From: JALOAR01 sp041649615
GTDB lineage: Bacteria; Patescibacteriota; Minisyncoccia; UBA6257; Colwellbacteraceae
Assembly (NCBI GenBank): GCA_041649615.1
Contig: JBAZMT010000043.1
Location: 1-6,226, forward strand
Length of the DNA stretch: 6,226 nt
Direction of reading: 5' to 3'
Below are positions 1-4,750 of the stretch, in pieces; within the stretch, counting starts at the first letter, position 1, and every line of letters starts with the position of its first letter. The notes below the pieces were generated by a model. That model worked only from the letters and a program-made list of their open reading frames with translations. It did not search any database and had not been told where the DNA came from. A program made the position numbers and the translations under genes.

Positions 1-45
1 CTAGGCGCAGAGTCAATACCCAATTGTGAAGATTTGGTTACGGCA

Positions 46-64
46 AGGTTACAGAGAATAACCT
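46..64. repeat. Short inverted repeat upstream of first promoter
   Basis: AGGTTA at 46-51 is followed seven bases later by its reverse complement TAACCT at 59-64. The left arm also belongs to a direct repeat, because GGTTAC occurs at 36-41 and again at 47-52, an 11-bp period of about one helical turn. The element lies 22 bp upstream of the -35 box. It could be a protein binding site, for example for the RHH-like protein encoded at 131, or the remnant of a weak terminator for a gene to the left. There is no clean T tract, so a terminator is the less likely reading. Confidence 0.3.
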
Positions 65-85
65 GTTTGGTAGGATATAAAAGCA

Positions 86-114
86 TTGACATAGTTAATA
101 AAATCTGATAAAAT
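86..114 (+). promoter_or_regulatory. Near-consensus sigma-70-type promoter P1 with extended -10
   Basis: A perfect -35 hexamer TTGACA (86-91) is followed 17 bp later by TAAAAT (109-114), preceded by TGa (106-108), the extended -10 motif. Transcription would be expected to begin near 120-122, right at the Shine-Dalgarno sequence of the first gene. ATAAAAT is itself directly repeated (98-104 and 108-114, 10-bp period), which could be an operator overlapping the -10. The same -35, spacing and TGATAAAAT recur at 3473-3501. The promoter should drive the operon from 131 to 3392. Confidence 0.8.
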
Positions 115-130
115 GAAGCCGGAGGTGAAC

Positions 131-331
131 ATGGCCAAAACAGTAATCGCGGTAAACCTGAGTGATGATATTATCGCCAAGCTGCGCGAGGTGGGCGGCA
201 ATCGTAGCGCCAACGTCGAGCGCATATTGCGGGCAGAGCTGGACCGAACGCCAACGCGCGAGGAGATCGCGGCGGCTATTAAAGTGCTGGCACGGATGGC
301 AGAGGAGGCAAGCGATGAACCTCAACCTTGA
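131..331 (+). CDS. Small ribbon-helix-helix-like DNA-binding protein (66 aa)
   Basis: This is a 66-residue protein with a CopG/Arc-like layout. A short N-terminal strand (TVIAVNL, residues 4-10) is followed by helix A (about 11-21), a Gly-Gly-Asn turn, helix B (SANVERILRAEL, about 26-37), and an acidic/basic C-terminal helix (about 41-60). RHH proteins bind DNA as dimers through the paired strands and are often autorepressors of plasmid or phage operons. I chose the ATG at 131 because GGAGG (121-125) lies five bases ahead. An in-frame ATG at 113 falls inside the -10 box and would not be transcribed from P1. Being first in the operon and directly behind P1, it is a natural candidate for operon autoregulation (inference). 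It overlaps the next gene by 17 bp. The assignment rests on pattern only; it could be another small HTH protein or an accessory partitioning factor. Confidence 0.7.
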   Translation: MAKTVIAVNLSDDIIAKLREVGGNRSANVERILRAELDRTPTREEIAAAIKVLARMAEEASDEPQP

Positions 332-1127
332 GGCCGGGCTTACCCGCCTTGGCTCCGGCGCCGAGCGCCTAACCTGCGGGCTACTCGATGGCCTTGGCCG
401 CGTCTTCGAGCATGGCACGACGGCGCTTAGTCGCATCGCTATTCCCGTTGCGGACTTGGTTGTTTCCTATGCCGCCGCGCAGGTGATAGCTGAACAGACG
501 GGCTGGGCGTTCGGGTGGGCTTTGGCCGCCGGCGTTGCCATGGAAGGGACCGGCGTTCTGGCGGCGATAGTCCCGCTTGAACAACTGCGCTTCAACCAGG
601 AACGCAGCGCGAACGAAGCCGCCGCGCCGGGCTGGATGGGCTGGGCCATGTTCGTCGTTCAGTTCGCGTTCTCTACCGTTCTGATCGTCATGAACGCGGT
701 CGGACCCGCGGCGCGCCTGTTCGGCTGGGGCTGGCTCTCGCTTCATGCGTTCGGAATGATGACGCTCTCTGTTCAGTCCTTGGCGGCCACCGTTGCCGCC
801 GCGCTGTACGCCGACCTGAAAGCGCGCGAACGTTCCCGAACACGCCGCCTAGAGTCCGAACGGCGCGAACGCGAAAAGGCTAAGGCCGAACGACGTGAGG
901 CTAGGCAAGTCGCCAAGGCCACGAGCGTACAGAACGCCCCCGCGCCTATCGTGGAACGGCCCCCGCGTACGGAACGCCAAGAGCGCCTTGTACAGTACGT
1001 GGCCAAACATCGAGACGCATCGTACAGGGACATAGCGCAAGAGCTAAAGATCGGACTGGGCACCGTTTCCAAAGAAGTTGAGGCCATCGGCGCGCACAAG
1101 AACGGGCACGGGTGGGAGGTCGCATGA
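315..1127 (+). CDS. Polytopic membrane protein with cytoplasmic C-terminal helix-turn-helix (270 aa)
   Basis: From the N-terminus, residues about 41-59, 64-88, 107-130 and 136-165 are hydrophobic and predict four membrane helices. Residues 167-200 are a highly charged Arg/Glu-rich helix, probably a coiled coil. After a Pro-rich linker (208-217), residues 219-258 form a winged-HTH-like domain (helix TERQERLVQYVAKH, then SYRDIAQELKIGLGTVSKEVEAI). Membrane segments fused to an HTH recall the DUF2637/SpdB-like proteins of actinobacterial conjugative plasmids; I recognise this by architecture, not by alignment. The start is the ATG at 315 with AGGAGG at 303-308. The open frame extends upstream to 162, but that part overlaps the RHH gene and lacks a ribosome site. 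The gene shares an ATGA overlap with the next one. Likely role: membrane anchor or DNA recruiter for the FtsK-like motor encoded at 1332 (inference). Confidence 0.8.
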   Translation: MNLNLEAGLTRLGSGAERLTCGLLDGLGRVFEHGTTALSRIAIPVADLVVSYAAAQVIAEQTGWAFGWALAAGVAMEGTGVLAAIVPLEQLRFNQERSANEAAAPGWMGWAMFVVQFAFSTVLIVMNAVGPAARLFGWGWLSLHAFGMMTLSVQSLAATVAAALYADLKARERSRTRRLESERREREKAKAERREARQVAKATSVQNAPAPIVERPPRTERQERLVQYVAKHRDASYRDIAQELKIGLGTVSKEVEAIGAHKNGHGWEVA

Positions 1128-1330
1128 ACCACTTTCTCCCCGGCTTTATCGTCGGCGTGTTCCTCATGGCCCGCGTCGTGGGCGCCCTGTTCCGCTCCGG
1201 TCGTGGCTACTGGCGCGGTTGGCCCGGCGCGCTATTCGCCCTGGCCGTGTGCGCCCTGGCCGTGTGGATGATGCTCACACACTGGGGCGGCTCCGGCCCC
1301 GTGTGGCTAGACTGGCCCTGGAGGTGGTAG
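1124..1330 (+). CDS. Small two-helix membrane protein (68 aa)
   Basis: A 68-residue protein with two predicted membrane helices (about 4-22 and 33-52), a basic Arg/Gly loop between them (SGRGYWRGW) and a Trp-rich C-terminal tail (WLDWPWRW). The basic loop suggests that both termini face outward and the loop lies in the cytoplasm (positive-inside rule). The ATG at 1124 overlaps the previous stop as ATGA and has GGGAGG at 1114-1119. A GTG at 1112 in the same frame lies before that ribosome site and is unlikely. One base separates the stop from the FtsK-like gene, so the two are almost certainly co-translated. I recognise no family. Small membrane proteins beside FtsK/TraB-type motors on plasmids often belong to plasmid-spread functions, which is only a positional hint. 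Confidence 0.72.
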   Translation: MNHFLPGFIVGVFLMARVVGALFRSGRGYWRGWPGALFALAVCALAVWMMLTHWGGSGPVWLDWPWRW

Positions 1331-1331
1331 G

Positions 1332-2705
1332 ATGAGCCTACTCGGTTTGCACCTGGACCGTCCCCGCGCCGGCACAATGCACAGTGACCGCATTCATCGT
1401 CTGCTAGGCGTATGCCACGGGGCAGGGATGTTCCGCGTGGACAAGACCGGCCTACAGCCGCGCACCATCCCCGAGGTGACGGCGCTCCCCGAGGTGATCG
1501 AGACGCCGCGCTACTGGAAATACGGGCTGCGCATCGACCCGCGCCACTTGAACACCGTGCGGCGCCTGGGCAAGCAGTTCGCGTACTCCTTGAACGTCCC
1601 GCGCGTGTTTGTCGAGGTGGACGGCGATACCATCTATGTCCGCGTCCCGCGCGACCAGGCCGACGCGCCGTTGTCGTTTGACGTGGCCTGGGCGCTAGCC
1701 CCGGACATACCACGTGGGTCTCTGCTGCTAGGCCAGGCTGAGGACGGGGCGCAAGCGTGCTTGAACATGGCCGATCCCGGCAACGTCCACGCTGCTGTTA
1801 TCGGCATGACGGGCTCTGGCAAGTCCACGCTCATGCAGACTATGGCGCTAAGCCTGCTAATGGCGAATAGCGCGCAAGTCGCCCTGCTAGACCCGACGCG
1901 CAACGATAGCAAGCTCTGGCCGTTGTCCGGGCATCCGTCCGTGTGGCGCGGCGGGATGTATAGCAAGGCCCAGGACATCGAGCGCGCTTTGTCGCTCTTG
2001 CGCGATTACGACGGGCCGCGCCTGTTCGTGTTCATTGATGAGGTGCCCGGCCTGGTGCGTGATATGCCGGCCACTGGCGAGCACTTGCGCTATCTCACCG
2101 AGAGCGGACGTCATAATGGCGTCCATCTGATACTAGGCGCGCACAGCGTTGACGATCATGTCAAAGTGTTCGCCAACGTATCGGCCCGCCTAGTGGGGCG
2201 TGTGGCCGACGCGGGCATCGCGTACCGCGCCACGTCCCGCAACGATTCGGGCGCCGAACACTTGCGCGGCGGCGGGGACTTTGTGAGTTGCACCGGCGCG
2301 GGCCTGCGCCACTTTCAGGCGGCCATGTGCGGCCCGCTCAATGAGTGGGCGCATCGCTACCCACCGCGGATAGGCGAGCCGTTCGCCAAGTCCCAGCCCC
2401 CTACCCGCCAAGCGATGGCCGCGCCCAAAATGCAGGTGATGCAATCCACGGCGCCGATAGTCGCAGAGCTACAAGGCCGGGGCGTGGATGCCATACCCGC
2501 TAGGGTGGTACGTGACATAATGGTTTATCGGTCGCAACACGGACGATGGCCCAGTCTGCACCACTGCCAGCCGTGGCTACACTATCGAGCCCCCAAAAGC
2601 AAGCGCGCTATTAACCTGGCGTGCATCAAATGCCACTTGCCGCTAGAGTATCCCGACTGGGCCGACGATTACAGAGTGGATGCCAAGATGGAGGTGGGGC
2701 GGTGA
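1332..2705 (+). CDS. FtsK/SpoIIIE-like DNA translocase motor without membrane domain (457 aa)
   Basis: An ATP-driven double-stranded DNA pump of the FtsK/HerA superfamily. Residues about 60-107 resemble the FtsK alpha domain (LGKQFAYSLNVPRVFVEV, then YVRVPR). Residues about 130-345 are the RecA-like beta domain, with Walker A GMTGSGKST (158-166), Walker B LFVFIDE (D236, E237), the arginine-containing LTESGRHNGVHLIL segment, and LRGGGDFV (311-318), matching FtsK's LLGxGDML. The usual ATQRP motif is replaced by GAHSV (269-273). There is no hydrophobic N-terminus, unlike full-length FtsK. The C-terminus (about 375-457) is not a recognisable gamma domain but contains YRSQHGRWPS (399-408), reminiscent of LexA-type winged-HTH entry segments, and a CxxC pair (C431, C434). 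ATG at 1332 has GGAGGT at 1320-1325. It shares a GTGA overlap with the next gene. Probable role: conjugal dsDNA transfer or another membrane-linked DNA transport; packaging is the alternative. Confidence 0.88.
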   Translation: MSLLGLHLDRPRAGTMHSDRIHRLLGVCHGAGMFRVDKTGLQPRTIPEVTALPEVIETPRYWKYGLRIDPRHLNTVRRLGKQFAYSLNVPRVFVEVDGDTIYVRVPRDQADAPLSFDVAWALAPDIPRGSLLLGQAEDGAQACLNMADPGNVHAAVIGMTGSGKSTLMQTMALSLLMANSAQVALLDPTRNDSKLWPLSGHPSVWRGGMYSKAQDIERALSLLRDYDGPRLFVFIDEVPGLVRDMPATGEHLRYLTESGRHNGVHLILGAHSVDDHVKVFANVSARLVGRVADAGIAYRATSRNDSGAEHLRGGGDFVSCTGAGLRHFQAAMCGPLNEWAHRYPPRIGEPFAKSQPPTRQAMAAPKMQVMQSTAPIVAELQGRGVDAIPARVVRDIMVYRSQHGRWPSLHHCQPWLHYRAPKSKRAINLACIKCHLPLEYPDWADDYRVDAKMEVGR

Positions 2706-2899
2706 GCGAAATGCGCGAGTTGCTGGCTGAGGCCCTGGACGAACTGAAGGCGCACTTGCTCGTAATGCGGTCCGAGCAAACGAAGTACGAATGGAGCAAG
2801 CAGCTAAAAACGTGGTGCAAGTGGTGCAAGTGCTATGGGAAACACTCGCCGGACTGTATCATCAGCCGGATAGAGCGCGCACTGGAGACCAAGCCATGA
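2702..2899 (+). CDS. Cys-rich, probable zinc-binding small protein (65 aa)
   Basis: The first 35 residues form a charged amphipathic helix. They are followed by WCKWCKCYGKHSPDC, with Cys at 39, 42, 44 and 52 and His at 48, a plausible zinc-binding knuckle. An HxPDC ending with a following short helix occurs in many small phage and plasmid proteins of unknown role (from memory of family patterns). I start it at the GTG at 2702, which overlaps the previous stop as GTGA and has GGAGGT seven bases upstream (2690-2695). The in-frame ATG at 2711 is too far from that site. The finger contains an exact 9-bp tandem duplication (2813-2830). It ends in an ATGA overlap with the next gene. Function unknown; it may bind nucleic acid or help assemble the neighbouring motor. 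Confidence 0.72.
   Translation: MSEMRELLAEALDELKAHLLVMRSEQTKYEWSKQLKTWCKWCKCYGKHSPDCIISRIERALETKP
2813..2830 (+). repeat. Exact 9-bp tandem duplication inside the Cys-rich gene
   Basis: TGGTGCAAG occurs twice back to back (2813-2821 and 2822-2830) and continues with TGC. In frame it encodes Trp-Cys-Lys twice and then Cys, so the duplication itself creates the CxxC spacing of the putative zinc knuckle. It may be a slippage product fixed by selection, or a coincidence of biased codon use. Confidence 0.85.
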
Positions 2900-3180
2900 A
2901 CCATCCCCGCGCGCTGTTCCTGGGTGTTGTCGCCGTGATCCTGGGCCTAGTCTGCATGATCGTCTACCAGGTGGACCCGACGGTGTTCTGGCTGACGCTC
3001 GTGGTCCTGGGCGCGGCCTGGCTCGTACTGGAATTCTACAAAGTCCGCACCTATGGCCGCGTGGCCGATAGACAATGGCAAGCGCACAACCCCAAGCCAC
3101 AAAAGGCTAGGCCAGTGGTACGCGAGGAGCTGCGCGTCGTGCGTGGGTCCGATGGTAACGGAAGGAGGGTGATGGTATGA
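2896..3180 (+). CDS. Two-helix membrane protein with basic cytoplasmic tail (94 aa)
   Basis: Two hydrophobic stretches (about 6-25 and 29-48) separated by a very short turn (VDP) form a helical hairpin. A strongly basic tail follows (about 49-94, rich in Arg and Lys with one Pro-containing stretch), probably on the cytoplasmic side. Such a tail could contact DNA or a partner protein. The start at 2896 is set by the ATGA overlap with the upstream stop and by GGAGA at 2884-2888. The open frame reaches back to 2791, but that portion overlaps the Cys-rich gene. The gene ends in an ATGA overlap with the next one. I recognise no family. It is the third predicted membrane protein of the operon, which supports the view that the FtsK-like motor works at the membrane. 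Confidence 0.7.
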   Translation: MNHPRALFLGVVAVILGLVCMIVYQVDPTVFWLTLVVLGAAWLVLEFYKVRTYGRVADRQWQAHNPKPQKARPVVREELRVVRGSDGNGRRVMV

Positions 3181-3392
3181 AGGCGCTACGCGAGCCCCAG
3201 GCGGTACGTTGGGTCAGGCGGGGAGGGGCCTATCGGCTTGCACGGGCGTCACGGTACGATAACCCCTCCCCCCTGGTGGCGTCCCGTCCCGGCGTCCCAC
3301 GTCCCGCGTGCCCCCTGGCGCTGATCCTCTATGCCACGTTTGCCCCGTTCGTGTTCGGCATCCTCGGCTGGCTGGCCTACCTACTGAGATAA
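3177..3392 (+). CDS. Arg/Pro-rich small protein with C-terminal membrane helix (71 aa)
   Basis: The first 45 residues are basic and Pro-rich, with no predicted secondary structure that I can see. Residues about 47-70 are hydrophobic (LALILYATFAPFVFGILGWL) and predict a single C-terminal membrane helix, a tail-anchor-like layout with the basic part in the cytoplasm. The ATG at 3177 overlaps the previous stop as ATGA and has AGGAGG at 3163-3168. The stop at 3390-3392 closes the first operon. The protein is short and low in complexity, so it is less certain than its neighbours, but start context, overlap and membrane helix all agree. No family recognised. Confidence 0.6.
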   Translation: MKALREPQAVRWVRRGGAYRLARASRYDNPSPLVASRPGVPRPACPLALILYATFAPFVFGILGWLAYLLR

Positions 3393-3472
3393 GCCCCAAG
3401 TCCACATTGCCCCGACTATATACGAATTTATGAATATATGCCCCAAAAGGCTTATGAGTTTCATTATGTATA

Positions 3473-3501
3473 TTGACAGTGTAGGTACAGTGTGATAAAA
3501 T
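3473..3501 (+). promoter_or_regulatory. Near-consensus sigma-70-type promoter P2 with extended -10
   Basis: TTGACA (3473-3478), a 17-bp spacer and TAAAAT (3496-3501) preceded by TGa (3493-3495). The -35, the spacing and the nine bases TGATAAAAT are identical to P1 at 86-114, while the 14 bp between them differ. The expected transcription start is near 3508, giving a leader of about 36 bases before the ATG at 3544. The spacer carries the ACAGTGT direct repeat listed separately. Confidence 0.82.
3476..3493. promoter_or_regulatory. Direct-repeat candidate operator inside promoter P2
   Basis: ACAGTGT occurs at 3476-3482 and 3487-3493, an 11-bp period that places both copies on one face of the helix. 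The repeats start in the -35 box and end against the -10, so a protein bound here would block polymerase. RHH repressors commonly bind such closely spaced half-sites. The RHH-like proteins encoded at 131 and 4170 are the local candidates (inference). The repeat is not present at P1. Confidence 0.4.
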
Positions 3502-3543
3502 ATAGACAAGATCGAGCAAGCAGACACGGAAGGGGAGACACAG

Positions 3544-3789
3544 ATGACAGTCCAAGAGGCCCTGAGCAGAATCGAAACCGGCGAGGATATGCGGATTGAG
3601 CGCACCGAGAATGGCCGATGGTTCGGGAGCGTCAAGAGCGATGGAAGAACCGCAGTCATGGAAAGCGGCGCGACGATGGCCGAGACGATCATCAAGCTAG
3701 CCGAGGCCCTGGAGCGCAAGGCCGAGACCATCGAGATGCAAGCCGACGGCGCTGATAGGTTCATCCGCAACGTCCGAAACAGCAAGTAA
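3544..3789 (+). CDS. Unrecognised 81-aa protein, first gene of second operon
   Basis: An 81-residue soluble protein. The N-terminal half (residues 1-40) looks like a short helix followed by strands (DMRIERTENGRWFGSVKS, then TAVMES), a small beta-rich fold. Residues about 45-78 are a long amphipathic helix rich in Ala and Glu (ETIIKLAEALERKAETIEM) that could self-associate. The ATG at 3544 has GGGGAG at 3532-3537 and lies about 36 bases behind the expected start of P2 transcription. It is followed by a 54-bp gap holding a hairpin before the next gene. No family recognised; small proteins with this mix are frequent in phage and plasmid early regions. The reading frame is confidently coding, but the function is unknown. 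Confidence 0.7.
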   Translation: MTVQEALSRIETGEDMRIERTENGRWFGSVKSDGRTAVMESGATMAETIIKLAEALERKAETIEMQADGADRFIRNVRNSK

Positions 3790-3799
3790 CAGTCACCCC

Positions 3800-3820
3800 G
3801 GCCCGGCCAACCACCGGGCC
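3800..3820 (+). other. Intercistronic RNA hairpin in second operon
   Basis: GGCCCGG (3800-3806) and CCGGGCC (3814-3820) form a perfect 7-bp GC-only stem around a seven-base loop, CCAACCA. No T tract follows, so it is not a standard terminator. It sits 11 bases after the stop of the 81-aa gene and 11 bases before the AAGGAGA ribosome site of the next gene. It could stabilise the upstream message, attenuate read-through, or be bound by a protein. Confidence 0.6.
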
Positions 3821-3843
3821 ACCAAGTTGAGAAGGAGAACACA

Positions 3844-3984
3844 ATGTACGTCTATATTCAATCGGAGCCCGGACTATGGACAGTTGGATTCTACAGACCC
3901 GATGGCAGGTGGGAGTCCGAAAGCGACCATGACACCCAGGAGGCCGCAGCGGAGCGAGTGCATTATCTGAATGGCGGGAGGTAA
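3844..3984 (+). CDS. 46-aa small phage/plasmid-type protein of unknown function
   Basis: The protein reads MYVYIQSEPGLWTVGFYRPD and then GRWESESDHDTQEAAAERVHYLNGG plus a final Arg. It looks like a three-strand beta sheet (YVYIQ, LWTVGFY, RWESES) followed by a single helix (TQEAAAERVHYLN), ending in the Leu-Asn-Gly-Gly typical of many tiny proteins of this shape in phages and mobile elements (pattern memory, not a search). AAGGAGA at 3832-3838 lies five bases before the ATG. The stop TAA at 3982-3984 overlaps the ribosome-site region of the next gene. The protein is short but compositionally sensible, and its start context is strong. Function unknown. Confidence 0.72.
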   Translation: MYVYIQSEPGLWTVGFYRPDGRWESESDHDTQEAAAERVHYLNGGR

Positions 3985-3988
3985 CATC

Positions 3989-4177
3989 ATGCACGACAAC
4001 CAGATGACTGAGAACCAATACCTGGACGAGGGCTTTGTAGCCGACTGGGCCGCGTGCCCCAAGTGCGGCGAGAACGACCAAGAGAACCTTATTAACGACG
4101 ATGGCCTGGTCCACTGTGCCACATGCGGCCACGACTACGACCTGGAGCCCGAGCGACGGGAGGCCCCCAATGCCTAG
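3989..4177 (+). CDS. Small zinc-ribbon protein (62 aa)
   Basis: Acidic 62-residue protein with CPKCG (Cys 24 and 27) and CATCG (Cys 44 and 47), 16 residues apart, a classic rubredoxin-like zinc ribbon. Flanking residues are mostly Asp, Glu and Asn. I start it at the ATG at 3989 because GGGAGG (3976-3981) lies seven bases ahead. The in-frame ATG at 3971 lies before that site and inside the previous gene. It overlaps the next gene by eight bases. Small zinc ribbons of this kind occur in many phage and plasmid genomes, where they may bind nucleic acid or act as adaptors. No specific partner can be read from this sequence. Confidence 0.75.
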   Translation: MHDNQMTENQYLDEGFVADWAACPKCGENDQENLINDDGLVHCATCGHDYDLEPERREAPNA

Positions 4178-4505
4178 AGAGGGTTTTGAGTCGATTCGAC
4201 GGAGCAAAGAGGAACGCGAGCGATGGTACGCCGAGGCCGCCGCCGAGGGCACGAACTTCTCAGAGTGGGCGCGGCGCAAGCTCAACGAGCCCAGCCAGCT
4301 AGCCCGGCTCCAGGCTGAGGCCAACGCGCAAGCCGAGCGCGTAGCCCGGCTACAAGCGCAAGTGGACCGCATGGCCGACGACCTGGCCACGTTTCAAGAG
4401 TTCTTCCGCGCCCGCCGCGCTGGCGAGCCGCCGATACCACAGCCGGAGAGCGTGACGGAGGGATGGGAAGGGCAGAGCGGGTATCAGCACAAGGAGGCAA
4501 AGTGA
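4170..4505 (+). CDS. RHH-like N-terminus plus coiled-coil protein (111 aa)
   Basis: Residues about 7-38 (ESIRRS, then SKEERERWYAEAAAEG, then NFSEWARRKLNE) match the strand-helix-helix pattern of MobC- or Arc-type RHH proteins, where the second helix commonly reads like LSEWIRRAL. Residues about 42-80 are a heptad-rich coiled coil (repeated LARLQAE/VARLQAQV). The C-terminus is Pro/Glu-rich and flexible. Possible roles are a transcriptional regulator of P2 or a DNA-binding accessory protein of a transfer or partition complex. The coiled coil would let it form dimers or tetramers. ATG at 4170 has GGGAGG upstream (4158-4163) and overlaps the zinc-ribbon gene. An in-frame upstream extension to 4101 lacks a ribosome site. 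It ends in a GTGA overlap with the next gene. Confidence 0.72.
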   Translation: MPREGFESIRRSKEERERWYAEAAAEGTNFSEWARRKLNEPSQLARLQAEANAQAERVARLQAQVDRMADDLATFQEFFRARRAGEPPIPQPESVTEGWEGQSGYQHKEAK

Positions 4506-4744
4506 GCGCACTCTATACCACCGTCGATAAGCATGAGCCGTGCCAACTCGTGGCGACGCATCCGCTACGCTGGCATGACCGTGAGGATCCAGCCGTGTTT
4601 CTGGTAGAAGCGAAGTACACCACCAGCGATGTGGCCGCGCTAGTGGAAGCGGCACAACTGGTTATGCACGACCGAGACGCCAGCGATGATGAATCCAAGC
4701 CCGTGGAGATGATGCGCAAAGCGCTGGCCGCATTCGAGGATTAA
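4502..4744 (+). CDS. Acidic 80-aa protein of unknown function, last gene of second operon
   Basis: The N-terminal part contains short strands (PCQLVATHPLRWHD, then AVFLVEAKY) and the C-terminal part two helices (SDVAALVEAAQLVMHD and EMMRKALAAFED). The final helix pattern, an LVEAA-type helix, a variable acidic loop and a closing (R/K)ALAAFE helix, is common in small phage hypothetical proteins (pattern memory). I start it at the GTG at 4502, which overlaps the previous stop as GTGA and has AAGGAGG (4491-4497) four bases ahead. The stop at 4742-4744 is followed directly by the terminator stem. Confidence 0.68.
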   Translation: MSALYTTVDKHEPCQLVATHPLRWHDREDPAVFLVEAKYTTSDVAALVEAAQLVMHDRDASDDESKPVEMMRKALAAFED

Positions 4745-4750
4745 CGCAAA

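Larger units (their letters stand above)
3393..3543 (+). promoter_or_regulatory. AT-rich intergenic control region between the two + strand operons
   Basis: About 150 bp with no coding frame, clearly richer in A and T than the flanks. It holds the stretch TATATACGAATTTATGAATA near 3416-3435, three GCCCC blocks (3393, 3409, 3440), and a distant inverted pair, ATAAGCC (3389-3395) and GGCTTAT (3449-3455). None of these makes a convincing intrinsic terminator for the first operon, so read-through into the second operon is possible. The second promoter lies at 3473-3501. Confidence 0.65.

Noticed and set aside
162..314. Upstream extension of the membrane-HTH gene to an earlier ATG at 162.
   Set aside because: It lies fully inside the RHH-like gene in another frame and has no ribosome site, while the ATG at 315 has AGGAGG at ideal distance.
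828..976. Repeated GAACG (seven copies) suggestive of iterons.
   Set aside because: Six of the seven copies are in frame as Glu-Arg codons in a charged coiled coil and linker, the spacing is irregular, and no origin features are nearby.
131..1127. Toxin-antitoxin pair (RHH antitoxin followed by a toxin).
   Set aside because: The second product is a large membrane protein with its own HTH and no toxin motif, and the pair heads a seven-gene operon rather than standing alone.
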